DNA of 36,335 bases from Bacteroidales bacterium (GCA_017615065.1 JAGAAY010000085.1:1-36335), one strand, 5' to 3'. Positions 15,820 to 22,576 are shown, counted from the stretch's first letter. Numbers and translations: made by a program. Notes: a model not told the origin generated them from the letters alone.

Positions 15820-16212
15820 ATGATAGTCTTTAAGTTTTCCAATTATGGAGACAGTATGGGAACACGTCTCCTCGGAGCCAAGATCAGGGCCGACCTCCGT
15901 CCCCTTCTGGACGGAGACGAGAAAGTTGTCCTGGACTTCTCCGGCATCGACACCGTTACCAATTCCTTTGCCGATGAATGCATAGCCAAACTGCTTCTGG
16001 AAATGCCTCTGGAACAGTTGAAGGCTAAAACCACATTCACCGGCTTCACCCCCATGATTGAGCGTAGCATCCTCACGGCCCTTAAGCGCCGCCAGATGCA
16101 AATCAATAATGCCCCTGGCGATTTGTCTCGCGCTATCACTTTGGACGCCACGCTTGAACGTATTAAAGACGGAATGTCAAAGATTATCGACAGGAAAGAG
16201 GGAAAGATATGA
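15820..16212 (+). CDS. STAS-like DUF4325 protein (anti-anti-sigma-like)
   Basis: This 130-residue protein corresponds to the STAS-like DUF4325 family (PF14213). The core KVVLDFSGIDTVTNSFADECIAKLL follows the SpoIIAA pattern, in which a phosphorylated serine follows the 'DFS-x-V/I' strand; Ser49 in VTNSFADE is the equivalent candidate. The C-terminal third (about 75-130) is basic and helical. The ATG at 15820 lies 7 bases after the ATPase stop. The 3' end overlaps the nucleotidyltransferase start as ATGA, so the regulatory pair and the toxin-antitoxin-like pair are translationally coupled. A partner switch between this protein and the ATPase is inferred from the families. Confidence 0.85.
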   Translation: MIVFKFSNYGDSMGTRLLGAKIRADLRPLLDGDEKVVLDFSGIDTVTNSFADECIAKLLLEMPLEQLKAKTTFTGFTPMIERSILTALKRRQMQINNAPGDLSRAITLDATLERIKDGMSKIIDRKEGKI

Positions 16213-16523
16213 AACTTATTCGGAGGAATATGGCTCAGATAGTTGCCTTATGCGAAAAGCACAAGGTGGTACAACTGTTTGTGTTTGGTTCTATTCTCAC
16301 AGATAAGTTTAACAAGGATAGCGATGTGGATTTTACCGTTATCTTTGACCGCGCCTCCCTTCCGCTGCTTTTATACGGAGAGAACTACTTCGAGTTTAAG
16401 TTCGCCCTTGAAGACCTGCTGAAACGCCCTGTGGACCTTGTTGAGTACAACGCCATCAGGAATCCCTATTTCAAAGAAGAATTGGACGAAACCAAACAGC
16501 TGATTTATGGACAGGCGTCTTAA
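16209..16523 (+). CDS. MNT-domain nucleotidyltransferase (MntA-type antitoxin candidate)
   Basis: This 104-residue minimal nucleotidyltransferase carries the exact GSX10DXD motif: Gly27-Ser28, ten residues, Asp39-Val-Asp41. A third acidic residue follows at Asp76 (RPVDLVEY), so the active site looks intact. In MntA-HepT systems such enzymes add AMP to the tyrosine of the HEPN toxin's RX4HXY motif and so neutralise it. The gene overlaps the STAS-like gene by 4 bases and the HEPN gene by 17 bases, the classical MNT-then-HEPN order. The role as antitoxin is inferred from family and context. Confidence 0.9.
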   Translation: MKLIRRNMAQIVALCEKHKVVQLFVFGSILTDKFNKDSDVDFTVIFDRASLPLLLYGENYFEFKFALEDLLKRPVDLVEYNAIRNPYFKEELDETKQLIYGQAS

Positions 16524-16860
16524 AGCATATCTTTTCGACATAAATACTGCGATCGATGAGGTTTATTCCTTTTTCGAGCAGGTCCCCAAACGCTTCGACG
16601 AGTATCAAAAGAATTTGATGCTTCGCAGGGCTATTGAGCGAAACATCGGCATTATCGGCGAAGCCACAAACAAAATCGACAAGGAGTATCCAGATGTGTC
16701 GATTTCCAATGCCCGCGCAATCATCGCAACGCGCAACAGGGTAATTCACGATTACGCTGCCGTCACCGACGATGTAATGTGGAAGATTGTTGTAAATGAT
16801 CTTCCGAAACTGAAGGCCGAAGTTACCACCTTGCTGGATCAAGGTGACAGCAATGACTAG
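16507..16860 (+). CDS. HEPN (DUF86/HepT-type) ribonuclease toxin candidate
   Basis: This 117-residue all-helical protein is of the DUF86/HepT type. It contains RAIERNIGIIGEATNKID and the complete RX4HXY motif, RNRVIHDY (Arg76, His81, Tyr83). That motif is the ribonuclease active site and also the AMPylated tyrosine in characterised HepT toxins. Overlap with the MNT gene by 17 bases supports a toxin-antitoxin pair. The pair is co-transcribed with an ATPase and a STAS-like protein, which is not part of the standard two-gene module. Toxicity and target RNA are not shown by the sequence. Confidence 0.9.
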   Translation: MDRRLKAYLFDINTAIDEVYSFFEQVPKRFDEYQKNLMLRRAIERNIGIIGEATNKIDKEYPDVSISNARAIIATRNRVIHDYAAVTDDVMWKIVVNDLPKLKAEVTTLLDQGDSND

Positions 16861-16872
16861 TACAAGTATTAT

Positions 16873-17610
16873 ATGACTAAAAGAATCGCCTTTCTGGCCA
16901 TGGTAGTAATGGCGCTGGCAGCTTGTAAGAAGGAGGACCCTGTATACGAAGGCGACGGGGGCGTTACTCCCGTGCCGGAGGCTGTAGACCTTGGCATTTA
17001 TATCGACAAGCCAGATGGCGGTGAATACTGCGTTAAGTGGGCCTCGTTCAACATCGGCGCCTCAAGCGAGGAGGAAAGCGGCGATTATCTGGCCTGGGGA
17101 GAACTGCACCCCAAGAAGGATTACAGCTGGGATACTTATATCTGGGCTGCCGGGATGCATCGTCTTACCAAGTACGGCACTGACGAAAGCAGTTGGGAGG
17201 GAAAGAAAAAGAAACCGGACAATAAAACAAGGCTTGACCCGGCCGACGATGCGGCTACAGTACGTCTCGGCGGCAAGTGGCGCATGCCCACCTTCAATGA
17301 GATGGATGCATTGCTGGCAACAAAGTCGGACAAAGTGAATTATACCTGGGAATACGTGGCGGTTGCCGGTATTTACGGATGGCGCATCACCCGCCTGGAG
17401 ACGGGGGCGAATATCTTCATCCCGCAGGTCGGTAGTTATGAAGGTAAGGAAAAGACAAAATTCTATGCCGATGCAGGCTACTACTGGACATCGGATCTGG
17501 AAAACGAAATATTCGGACACTTCGCTTTCTTCAACAAGGATGTTTCGCCTTATATAATCGGACACGATCGCAGCGAAGGTATGACCATCCGCCCGGTCTG
17601 GGTGGAATAG
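16873..17610 (+). CDS. FISUMP-type lipoprotein
   Basis: This 245-residue exported lipoprotein has a signal peptide ending ...VVMALAAC (Cys18). The mature part follows the 'Fibrobacter succinogenes major paralogous domain' layout: VDLGIYIDKPDGGEYCVKWASFNIGASS, then GDYLAWGELHPKKDYSWDTY, KWRMPTFNEMDALL, YYWTSDLENE and GMTIRPVWVE. Such proteins are common, multi-copy, surface-located and functionally undefined in Bacteroidota. It starts 12 bases after the HEPN stop without an obvious promoter of its own, so it may be read from the toxin-antitoxin operon, though a functional link is doubtful. Direct repeats start immediately after its stop codon. Confidence 0.85.
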   Translation: MTKRIAFLAMVVMALAACKKEDPVYEGDGGVTPVPEAVDLGIYIDKPDGGEYCVKWASFNIGASSEEESGDYLAWGELHPKKDYSWDTYIWAAGMHRLTKYGTDESSWEGKKKKPDNKTRLDPADDAATVRLGGKWRMPTFNEMDALLATKSDKVNYTWEYVAVAGIYGWRITRLETGANIFIPQVGSYEGKEKTKFYADAGYYWTSDLENEIFGHFAFFNKDVSPYIIGHDRSEGMTIRPVWVE

Positions 17611-17717
17611 GGGTTTGGTCCGACCTTGCGCGCAGAGGACGGAATCCGCCGCCCCATATACAACAAGCAAAGCCGGTCCTCGGGGATGGGTATACGACAA
17701 ACGGCAACCTTTTGCAA
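17611..17717. repeat. Direct repeat copy 1 (related to the tRNA-Leu flank)
   Basis: 17611-17683 matches 19319-19391 in the same orientation without gaps and with about 7 differences in 73 bases, counted by eye. 17693-17717 (TACGACAAACGGCAACCTTT and five more bases) is identical to 19611-19635. In this copy the two blocks are nearly contiguous, whereas in copy 2 about 220 bases containing a double hairpin lie between them. The second block is half of the tRNA-Leu terminator hairpin. The repeat contains the GACCTTGCGC core also seen near 6030-6128. No gene is visible here. Confidence 0.85.
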
Positions 17718-17727
17718 AGATGCGGTC

Positions 17728-17745
17728 ATTTGATTTAAATCAAAT
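17728..17745. promoter_or_regulatory. 18-bp perfect palindrome, probable operator
   Basis: ATTTGATTTAAATCAAAT is a perfect 9+9 inverted repeat. It covers the -33 TTTG and most of the spacer of the HEPN-MNT promoter, the position expected of a repressor-binding site. A dimeric regulator, possibly an operon product, could bind here. Confidence 0.65.
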
Positions 17746-17759
17746 AAATTGTATCTTTG
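17729..17759 (+). promoter_or_regulatory. Promoter of the second HEPN-MNT operon
   Basis: TTTG at 17729-17732, 19 bases, then TATCTTTG at 17752-17759. The -7 box ends 7 bases before the ATG at 17767, so the leader is very short. The -33 element is inside a perfect palindrome. Confidence 0.8.
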
Positions 17760-17766
17760 CGAAGAT

Positions 17767-18156
17767 ATGGACTTGGATAAAGTTAAATACTGGACCGAGA
17801 TATCCGACTATGACCTGGATACTGCCGATGCGATGTTCCGTACCGGAAGGTGGTTGTATGTTGGTTATATGTGCCACCAGGTAGTTGAAAAGATATTTAA
17901 GGCATATTGGAGCAAGATCAAGGAAGAACCTGCACCTTTTTCTCATAACTTGATTAATATTGCCCAGAGTTGTGGCTTGGGACAATTGTTAAGTGAGGAG
18001 CAGAAGGCGTTTGTGGGTGAATTGATGCCATTGAATGTCGAGGCGCGGTATCCTTCATACAAACAGGCAATCGGTTCGGCTTTGTCTGAGGAAAAGTGCA
18101 AAGAATTGCTTTCAAAAGCACGGGAGTTACAACAATGGGTAAAAACGAAGTTATAA
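17767..18156 (+). CDS. HEPN-domain protein (PF05168-type)
   Basis: This 129-residue helical protein has the layout of the larger HEPN family rather than DUF86: KVKYWTEISDYDLDTADAMF, then YVGYMCHQVVEKIFKAYW, then PFSHNL and a C-terminal EARYPSYKQ helix. The RX4-6H ribonuclease motif is not evident, so it may not be a nuclease. It overlaps the following MNT gene by 22 bases, with HEPN first, the reverse of the upstream pair. The start is set by a -7 box 7 bases before the ATG; an upstream in-frame ATG at 17749 lies before the box. Toxin or partner roles are inferred from context. Confidence 0.85.
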   Translation: MDLDKVKYWTEISDYDLDTADAMFRTGRWLYVGYMCHQVVEKIFKAYWSKIKEEPAPFSHNLINIAQSCGLGQLLSEEQKAFVGELMPLNVEARYPSYKQAIGSALSEEKCKELLSKARELQQWVKTKL

Positions 18157-18431
18157 AAGTAGTCCGGCAGTATAAGCAGCTGGTGCTTGCCCATTTTGGA
18201 CAGGCCGTGGTTTATTTGTACGGTTCATACAGCAAAGGTACTGCCCATAACGGCAGCGATATCGACGTTGCCGTAGTTGTTCCAGAAGTCAGGGACGATT
18301 TTTTGAAAGAATCGGCACTCCTGTGGTCGCTCACGTGGAACCTGAACACTATGATTGAACCAGTGCTGATTGACAAAAGGCATCCCTCGCCTTTATATGA
18401 GGACATTGTCCGTACTGGAGTTCGTGTCTAA
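18135..18431 (+). CDS. MNT-domain nucleotidyltransferase (second pair)
   Basis: This 98-residue minimal nucleotidyltransferase has an intact GSX10DXD motif: Gly30-Ser31, ten residues, Asp42-Ile-Asp44 in YGSYSKGTAHNGSDIDVAVV. The third acidic residue may be Glu75 (MIEPVLID). The ATG at 18135 is preferred because it places the motif at the usual distance from the N-terminus; it overlaps the HEPN gene by 22 bases. The protein is clearly different from the MNT at 16209, so the two modules are not recent duplicates. It would be expected to modify nucleic acid or its HEPN partner. Confidence 0.87.
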   Translation: MGKNEVIKVVRQYKQLVLAHFGQAVVYLYGSYSKGTAHNGSDIDVAVVVPEVRDDFLKESALLWSLTWNLNTMIEPVLIDKRHPSPLYEDIVRTGVRV

Positions 18432-18565
18432 TATGTTTACCAAAAGGTATATTATGTTGCTTTGGAACCCGTCTATAGGGGGGGGGTAATAGCTTAGTAT
18501 TCAACAATTTATTTGTAATTTACGCGAGGCCGGTTGCCGGTTCCGCGCTTTAATCGTATTGAAAT
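18432..18565. other. AT-rich spacer with a nine-G tract
   Basis: No gene is visible. A run of nine G residues occupies 18478-18486 in otherwise AT-rich DNA, and a GCCGGTTGCCGGTTCCGCGC segment lies at about 18530-18550. No exact TAnnTTTG box was found; TTTATTTG near 18510 is the closest. The G-run could vary in length by slippage or could be a sequencing weak point. Confidence 0.6.
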
Positions 18566-19252
18566 ATGACCAAAAGTATCATTCTGTTAATCGTTGCGGC
18601 GGTGGCAACTACTTGCGTTTATGCCCAAAATTATCGTAACCATCTTATGGACGCGACTATGGAGAAAGCGGCTGTGGAGGTTGTGGATATATCAGGTAAG
18701 GATTTGGTTGTTGATATGGATGTATCCTTTACACCTCCTCCTTCCCCCCAAGAACCTTTACAAAACAACCTCGAGGGCTTTGAATGGCTCGAAGGAGAGT
18801 GGAGAGGAACACTTTCAAAAGCGGAAATTCTTTCCCAGATGTATCTTTTCTGTATGGATTACACCATACCAGATAGTGAGTATGACGAGTATGAAGACTA
18901 TTTGGAGAAGAATTTTAAAGGACTAACAGTAAGAGTTATTCTCTCATACGACCATGTACAATACTGTATTACTTCTGATACAAGTACAGATATAAAAATG
19001 AAGTATCCGTTCGGATTGAGCGGCAATATTGATGATTTAGGTCGTTGGAAATTAGTTTCCGGTTTTTTATATGTTGATGGTGAAATATTATTTGGATTTG
19101 CCGACCATGAGGAAATATTTGACCCAATGATGGGCTCAGAGTTTAAATATCATCCCCGTCTAACCTACACGATAGCTCTCGAAGATATTGGTATTAATGG
19201 TTTCTACGGTGGTTTTGATTGGGTAGTCCTTGATTTGGAAAGAGTCAAATAG
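18566..19252 (+). CDS. Secreted protein of unknown function
   Basis: This 228-residue exported protein has signal peptide MTKSIILLIVAAVATTCVYAQ. I do not recognise the family. After the signal comes a strand-rich segment, a proline stretch (TPPPSPQEP, about residues 56-64), an acidic helix-rich part with SEYDEYEDYLEKN, and a C-terminal half of predicted strands with many Gly, Phe and Tyr. The segment LEGFEWLEGEWRGTL resembles the beginning of small lipocalin-like barrel proteins, but this is weak. The gene is noticeably more AT-rich than its neighbours. It lies between the HEPN-MNT pair and repeat copy 2, so it may have arrived with the accessory module. Confidence 0.75.
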   Translation: MTKSIILLIVAAVATTCVYAQNYRNHLMDATMEKAAVEVVDISGKDLVVDMDVSFTPPPSPQEPLQNNLEGFEWLEGEWRGTLSKAEILSQMYLFCMDYTIPDSEYDEYEDYLEKNFKGLTVRVILSYDHVQYCITSDTSTDIKMKYPFGLSGNIDDLGRWKLVSGFLYVDGEILFGFADHEEIFDPMMGSEFKYHPRLTYTIALEDIGINGFYGGFDWVVLDLERVK

Positions 19253-19650
19253 TATTCTGCTGCCTGCCACCTTGCGCACATTTCGGCCTTCTGTGCTTTC
19301 TGCTGCACAAGGTCTCCTGGGTTTGGTCTGACCTTGCGCACTGAGGACGGAATCTGCCGCTCCACATACAACAAGCAAAGGCGGTCCTCGGAAGGATCGG
19401 CTTTCATAGTGCCCGCGGCCGGTCATTGGCCGGATATCCAGCCGGGAGTGCATCAAATGGCGATTTTGTGGATATCCGGCATGGAAAATGGCAAAACGGG
19501 CAAAAACGTTGCCGGATATCCAGCTAGACCGCACTGGAAGGCCGATTTTGTGGATATCCGGTCGCGCATTGGGAGTGGTGGGGGCGGCATGGGGCGTGGC
19601 GGGCCGGGAATACGACAAACGGCAACCTTTTGCAAGGCTGCCGTTTTCAG
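19253..19650. repeat. Direct repeat copy 2 with double-hairpin insertion, beside tRNA-Leu
   Basis: Block 1 (19319-19391) and block 2 (19611-19635) match the copy at 17611-17717. Between them lies copy B of the double-hairpin repeat, with units 19430-19479 and 19512-19561. Each unit is bounded by CCGGATATCCA and TGGATATCCGG, and the linker contains GGCAAAACGGGCAAAAACGT, related to that of copy A. Upstream, ACCTTGCGCAC at 19269-19279 and GCACAAGGTC at about 19305-19314 form another inverted pair of the 6030-6128 type. No gene is visible; the segment ends at the tRNA-Leu terminator. Confidence 0.8.
19617..19646 (-). terminator. Terminator of tRNA-Leu
   Basis: AAACGGCAACCTT (19617-19629) pairs with AAGGCTGCCGTTT (19634-19646), with one mismatch and a 4-base loop. 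On the minus strand the stem ends in TTT right after tRNA-Leu, consistent with an intrinsic terminator. Confidence 0.65.
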
Positions 19651-19733
19651 TGCGGATGGGGAGACTCGAACTCCCATGGGCCATCGCCCACTACCCCCTC
19701 AAAGTAGCGTGTCTACCATTTCACCACATCCGC
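19651..19733 (-). tRNA. tRNA-Leu (anticodon GAG)
   Basis: Read on the minus strand, GCGGATG at the 5' end (19733-19727) pairs with CATCCGC (19658-19652), with discriminator A at 19651. The anticodon arm CTACT-TTGAGGG-GGTAG gives anticodon GAG. A variable arm with GGCGATGGCCC and a T-arm GGGAGTTCGAGTCTCCC give a class II tRNA of 83 bases. CCA is not encoded. It has its own promoter, divergent from rpsP. Confidence 0.95.
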
Positions 19734-19749
19734 TTGGGGTTTGGGACTG

Positions 19750-19780
19750 CAAATGTACGAACTTTTTCCAAACTGCCAAA
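19750..19780 (-). promoter_or_regulatory. Promoter of tRNA-Leu
   Basis: On the minus strand TTTG (19780-19777) is followed after 19 bases by TACATTTG (19757-19750), a full-consensus promoter ending 16 bases before the tRNA. Confidence 0.75.
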
Positions 19781-19808
19781 ATTTTTTTCGTATTTCGCAA
19801 AAAATGCC

Positions 19809-19816
19809 TACCTTTG
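19809..19816 (+). promoter_or_regulatory. -7 box of the rpsP-rimM operon
   Basis: TACCTTTG fits TAnnTTTG, and TTTC at 19786-19789 sits at the -33 position (19-base spacer). The leader to the rpsP ATG is about 80 bases and contains an AACCCGAAGGGGTTCGGCC hairpin (about 19853-19871), which could control expression. Confidence 0.65.
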
Positions 19817-19903
19817 CGTCCCCCACGAGATGGGGCATTACATACATTATTAACCCGAAGGGGTTCGGCCCCAAACCGCAACCGCTTCACAAACAGATTC
19901 ACA

Positions 19904-20467
19904 ATGGCTGTTAAAATCAGACTTCAGCGCCACGGAAAGAAGAATTTCGCATTCTTCAGCATTGTTGTGGCGGACTCGCGCTCACCGCGTGACGGACGTT
20001 TCATCGAAGAGATTGGCACGTACAATCCCAACACCAACCCTGCCACCATCGTCCTTAACGGCGATAAGGCTCTTGCCTGGCTCAAAGTTGGTGCCCTGCC
20101 CACTCTCACCGCACGTCGTATCCTCTCCTACGAAGGCGTTCTCCTTCGCAAGCACCTCGCAGAGGGTGTAGCAAAGGGTGCCCTCACACAGGCAGAGGCC
20201 GATGCAAAATTCGCTGCTTGGAAAGCCGAGCGCGATCAGAAAATCGAGGCCAAGAAGACCGGCATCAAGAACGATGCTATCGCAAAGGCCAAGGCTGCAA
20301 AGGCTGCAGAGGTTAAGGTAAACGAGGCCCGCGCAGAAGCTATCGCCAAGAAGCACGCAGCAGCTGAAGAGGCTGCCAAGGCTGAAGAGGCAGAGGCTGC
20401 AGCAGAGCAGGTTGAAGAGGCAGTTGAAGCTCCCGCAGAAGAAGTTGCAGAAACTCCCGCAGAGTAA
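19904..20467 (+). CDS. rpsP: 30S ribosomal protein S16 with long Ala/Glu/Lys-rich tail
   Basis: This is a 187-residue small-subunit ribosomal protein. Residues 1 to about 85 are the conserved S16 domain ([54 protein letters not shown]). The remaining 100 residues are a charged helical extension of Ala, Glu and Lys ending in alternating Glu/Ala/Pro repeats, about twice the length of S16 in Escherichia coli; long tails are usual for S16 in Bacteroidota. The stop overlaps the rimM start by one base (TAATG), the common rpsP-rimM coupling. The upstream leader hairpin may be an autoregulatory site. Confidence 0.96.
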   Translation: MAVKIRLQRHGKKNFAFFSIVVADSRSPRDGRFIEEIGTYNPNTNPATIVLNGDKALAWLKVGALPTLTARRILSYEGVLLRKHLAEGVAKGALTQAEADAKFAAWKAERDQKIEAKKTGIKNDAIAKAKAAKAAEVKVNEARAEAIAKKHAAAEEAAKAEEAEAAAEQVEEAVEAPAEEVAETPAE

Positions 20468-20949
20468 TGCAGCGGATAGCGCAAGTGCTGAAATCCAACG
20501 GGAAAGACGGCGAGCTCGTAATGAGCTTCACCGCCGTGGACCCGGAAGAAATCGACCTTCAGGAACCGGTGTACATCGAAGACGATGGGCTGCCGGTTCC
20601 TTATTTTTTTGAATCATTCCAGCGCCGGGGCAACACCAAAGCACTTGTGCGCCTCACCGGAGTGCGCAGCCTGGAAGACGCGGAAGAGCTTGCCGGCCGT
20701 GCAGTGTATGCCGATGACGGCGTGTACGAAGAGGAAGACGGCGGTTTCGACGGCTGGGAGCTGCAGGACCAGAACGGCAGCACCATCGGCAGCATCGTCG
20801 GCAGCGAAGACATCCCCGGCAATCTTTGTCTTGCCGTTGAAACGCCCTGCGGCGACGAAATCCTTGTCCCATTCCACGAAGACCTTTTGATTGAGGCCGA
20901 TGCCGACGCGCGCATCCTCCGCCTCACAATTCCCGAGGGACTCCTTTAG
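20467..20949 (+). CDS. rimM: Ribosome maturation factor RimM
   Basis: This 160-residue factor is needed for maturation of the 30S subunit head. The N-terminal half is the RimM beta-barrel, ending in [27 protein letters not shown], a typical family stretch. The C-terminal half is a PRC-barrel ([25 protein letters not shown], then [16 protein letters not shown]). The ATG overlaps the rpsP stop by one base. Its final 4 bases overlap the stop of the convergent ABC ATPase gene. Its length is slightly below the usual 165-180. Confidence 0.92.
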   Translation: MQRIAQVLKSNGKDGELVMSFTAVDPEEIDLQEPVYIEDDGLPVPYFFESFQRRGNTKALVRLTGVRSLEDAEELAGRAVYADDGVYEEEDGGFDGWELQDQNGSTIGSIVGSEDIPGNLCLAVETPCGDEILVPFHEDLLIEADADARILRLTIPEGLL

Positions 20950-21599
20950 ACGAACATCCCGTCTTTCATCGTGCAGGTGCGGTCGCAGAGCGAGGCCAGG
21001 GCGGGATCGTGCGTCACAATAACCAAGGTTTGTCCCAAAGATTCGCGGAGGGAGAACAGCAGGCGGTGAATATCCTCTTTTGTGTGGCTGTCCAGGTTGC
21101 CGGTGGGTTCATCGGCAAAAAGGATTGCGGGTGAGTTCACAAGGGCGCGGGCGATGGCTACGCGCTGCTGCTCGCCGCCGGAGAGTTCCGAGGGTTTATG
21201 CTCCAGGCGGCCGCTCAGGCCAACGGCGTCAAGCAACGAAACGGCCACGGAGCGCGCCTCCCGCGATGAAACCCCGCCAATGAGCGCGGGAATCATCACG
21301 TTTTCAAGAGCGTTGAACTCCGGCAGAAGATGATGTGCCTGGAATACGAAGCCGATTTTCTTGTTCCTGAAAGCAGACAGGGCCTTTCCGGAAAGCCGCA
21401 GCACATCCGTGCCATCGACCGATAAAAACCCGCTGTCCGGTGTGGAAAGCGTGCCCAGGATCTGCAGCAGGGTGGATTTGCCCGCGCCCGAAGCGCCCAC
21501 AACGGCAACGACCTCGCCCTTATCGACAGAAAAATCCACACCTTTCAGGACCTCAAGTGAACCGAAAGACTTGTGAATATTGTTGGCTTCGATAATCAT
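20946..21599 (-). CDS. ABC transporter ATPase, LolD/MacB/FtsE type
   Basis: This 217-residue ATP-binding subunit has Walker A GASGAGKS (residues 35-42), Q-loop [12 protein letters not shown], signature [15 protein letters not shown], Walker [13 protein letters not shown] and H-loop VTHD. FQ-HHLLPEF-ALENVM is the pattern of LolD-type ATPases that power release of lipoproteins from the inner membrane, so LolD is the best guess, with MacB-like roles possible. No permease gene is adjacent. It is a single-gene unit with its own -7 box, divergent from tRNA-Pro. Confidence 0.88.
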   Translation of the reverse strand: MIIEANNIHKSFGSLEVLKGVDFSVDKGEVVAVVGASGAGKSTLLQILGTLSTPDSGFLSVDGTDVLRLSGKALSAFRNKKIGFVFQAHHLLPEFNALENVMIPALIGGVSSREARSVAVSLLDAVGLSGRLEHKPSELSGGEQQRVAIARALVNSPAILFADEPTGNLDSHTKEDIHRLLFSLRESLGQTLVIVTHDPALASLCDRTCTMKDGMFV

Positions 21600-21604
21600 A
21601 GTGG

Positions 21605-21635
21605 TTGCAAAGATACAAAATTTACTATAAATTTG
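21605..21635 (+). promoter_or_regulatory. Promoter of tRNA-Pro and the transketolase operon
   Basis: TTG at 21605-21607, 20 bases, then TAAATTTG (21628-21635). The box ends 10 bases before the tRNA 5' end. No other promoter is visible before the transketolase start. Confidence 0.65.
21608..21615 (-). promoter_or_regulatory. -7 box of the LolD-like gene
   Basis: On the minus strand TATCTTTG ends 8 bases before the ATG at 21599. It overlaps the promoter region of tRNA-Pro on the other strand. Confidence 0.55.
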
Positions 21636-21645
21636 TATCCTGTCT

Positions 21646-21719
21646 CGGGGTGTGGCGCAGTTGGCTAGCGCATCTGGTTTGGGACCAGAGGGTCGTGTGT
21701 TCGAGTCACATCACCCCGA
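21646..21719 (+). tRNA. tRNA-Pro (anticodon TGG)
   Basis: The acceptor stem CGGGGTG (21646-21652) pairs with CACCCCG (21712-21718), with discriminator A at 21719. Anticodon stem TCTGG/CCAGA encloses TTTGGGA, giving anticodon TGG. CCA is not encoded. It lies only 17 bases before the transketolase ATG and appears to share its transcript. Confidence 0.96.
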
Positions 21720-21736
21720 CCATTTTCGATAACACT

Positions 21737-22576
21737 ATGGAAAACCACGAACTCAGTATCATGGCCACACAGATCCGCCGGGATATCCTGCGCATGGTAT
21801 GTGCGGCAAAATCCGGCCATCCGGGCGGCTCAATGTCCAGTACGGACTTCCTTACGGCCCTGTTTTTCAACGAAATGAATCACGATCCCGCAACGTGGAC
21901 GCGCAGCGGCAAGGGGCAGGATATGTTCATCCTGTCGGCCGGTCACCTCACTCCGGTGTACTATTCCGTGCTGGCCCGCCGCGGCTATTTCCCGGTGGAG
22001 GAACTGGGAACGTTCCGTAAGATCGGCACCCGCCTGCAGGGCCATCCTTCCATCCGCAAGAACCTTCCCGGCGTGTTCCAGGCATCCGGTTCGCTGGGCC
22101 AGGGCCTTTCTGCAGCCGCAGGCCTTGCCCTGGGCAAGAAGCTGGACGGAGATCCGGGCAAAGTATGGTGCCTGTGCGGCGACGGCGAATCCGAGGAAGG
22201 CCAGATCTGGGAAGCCGGCATGTTCGCCGTGCACCATAACCTGGACAACCTAATCGCCATGACAGACTGGAACGGCCAGCAGATCGACGGTCCGGTATCC
22301 AGCGTGGCGGGAGAAGGCGACCTCGCGGCCAAGTGGGAATCCTGGGGCTGGAGAGTGATAGTGGCCGATGGGCACGACTTCGACTCAATCTCGGAAGCCT
22401 TCACCCTCGCGAAAGCGGCGGAAGGCAGGCCGACGATGATCCTGTTCCGCAGCGACATGGGCCACGGCGTGGACTTCATGGCGGGAACGCACAAGTGGCA
22501 CGGCTCGGTGCCCAAGCCGGAGCAGCTGGAAGATGCACTGAAACAACTTGGTGAAACACCTTTAGGAGACTTTTAA
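21737..22576 (+). CDS. Transketolase, N-terminal (TPP-binding) subunit
   Basis: This 279-residue subunit carries the thiamine-diphosphate pyrimidine/phosphate half of a split transketolase of the non-oxidative pentose phosphate pathway. Motifs are KSGHPGGSMSSTDFL, LSAGHLTPVYYSVL, GSLGQGLSAAAGLALG and the metal/TPP site CGDGESEEGQIWEAGMFA, followed by TDWNGQQIDG. The ATG at 21737 gives the usual N-terminus; a longer frame runs through tRNA-Pro and is not real. The C-terminal subunit begins 1 base after its stop. Split transketolases of this kind are widespread in anaerobes. Confidence 0.94.
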   Translation: MENHELSIMATQIRRDILRMVCAAKSGHPGGSMSSTDFLTALFFNEMNHDPATWTRSGKGQDMFILSAGHLTPVYYSVLARRGYFPVEELGTFRKIGTRLQGHPSIRKNLPGVFQASGSLGQGLSAAAGLALGKKLDGDPGKVWCLCGDGESEEGQIWEAGMFAVHHNLDNLIAMTDWNGQQIDGPVSSVAGEGDLAAKWESWGWRVIVADGHDFDSISEAFTLAKAAEGRPTMILFRSDMGHGVDFMAGTHKWHGSVPKPEQLEDALKQLGETPLGDF

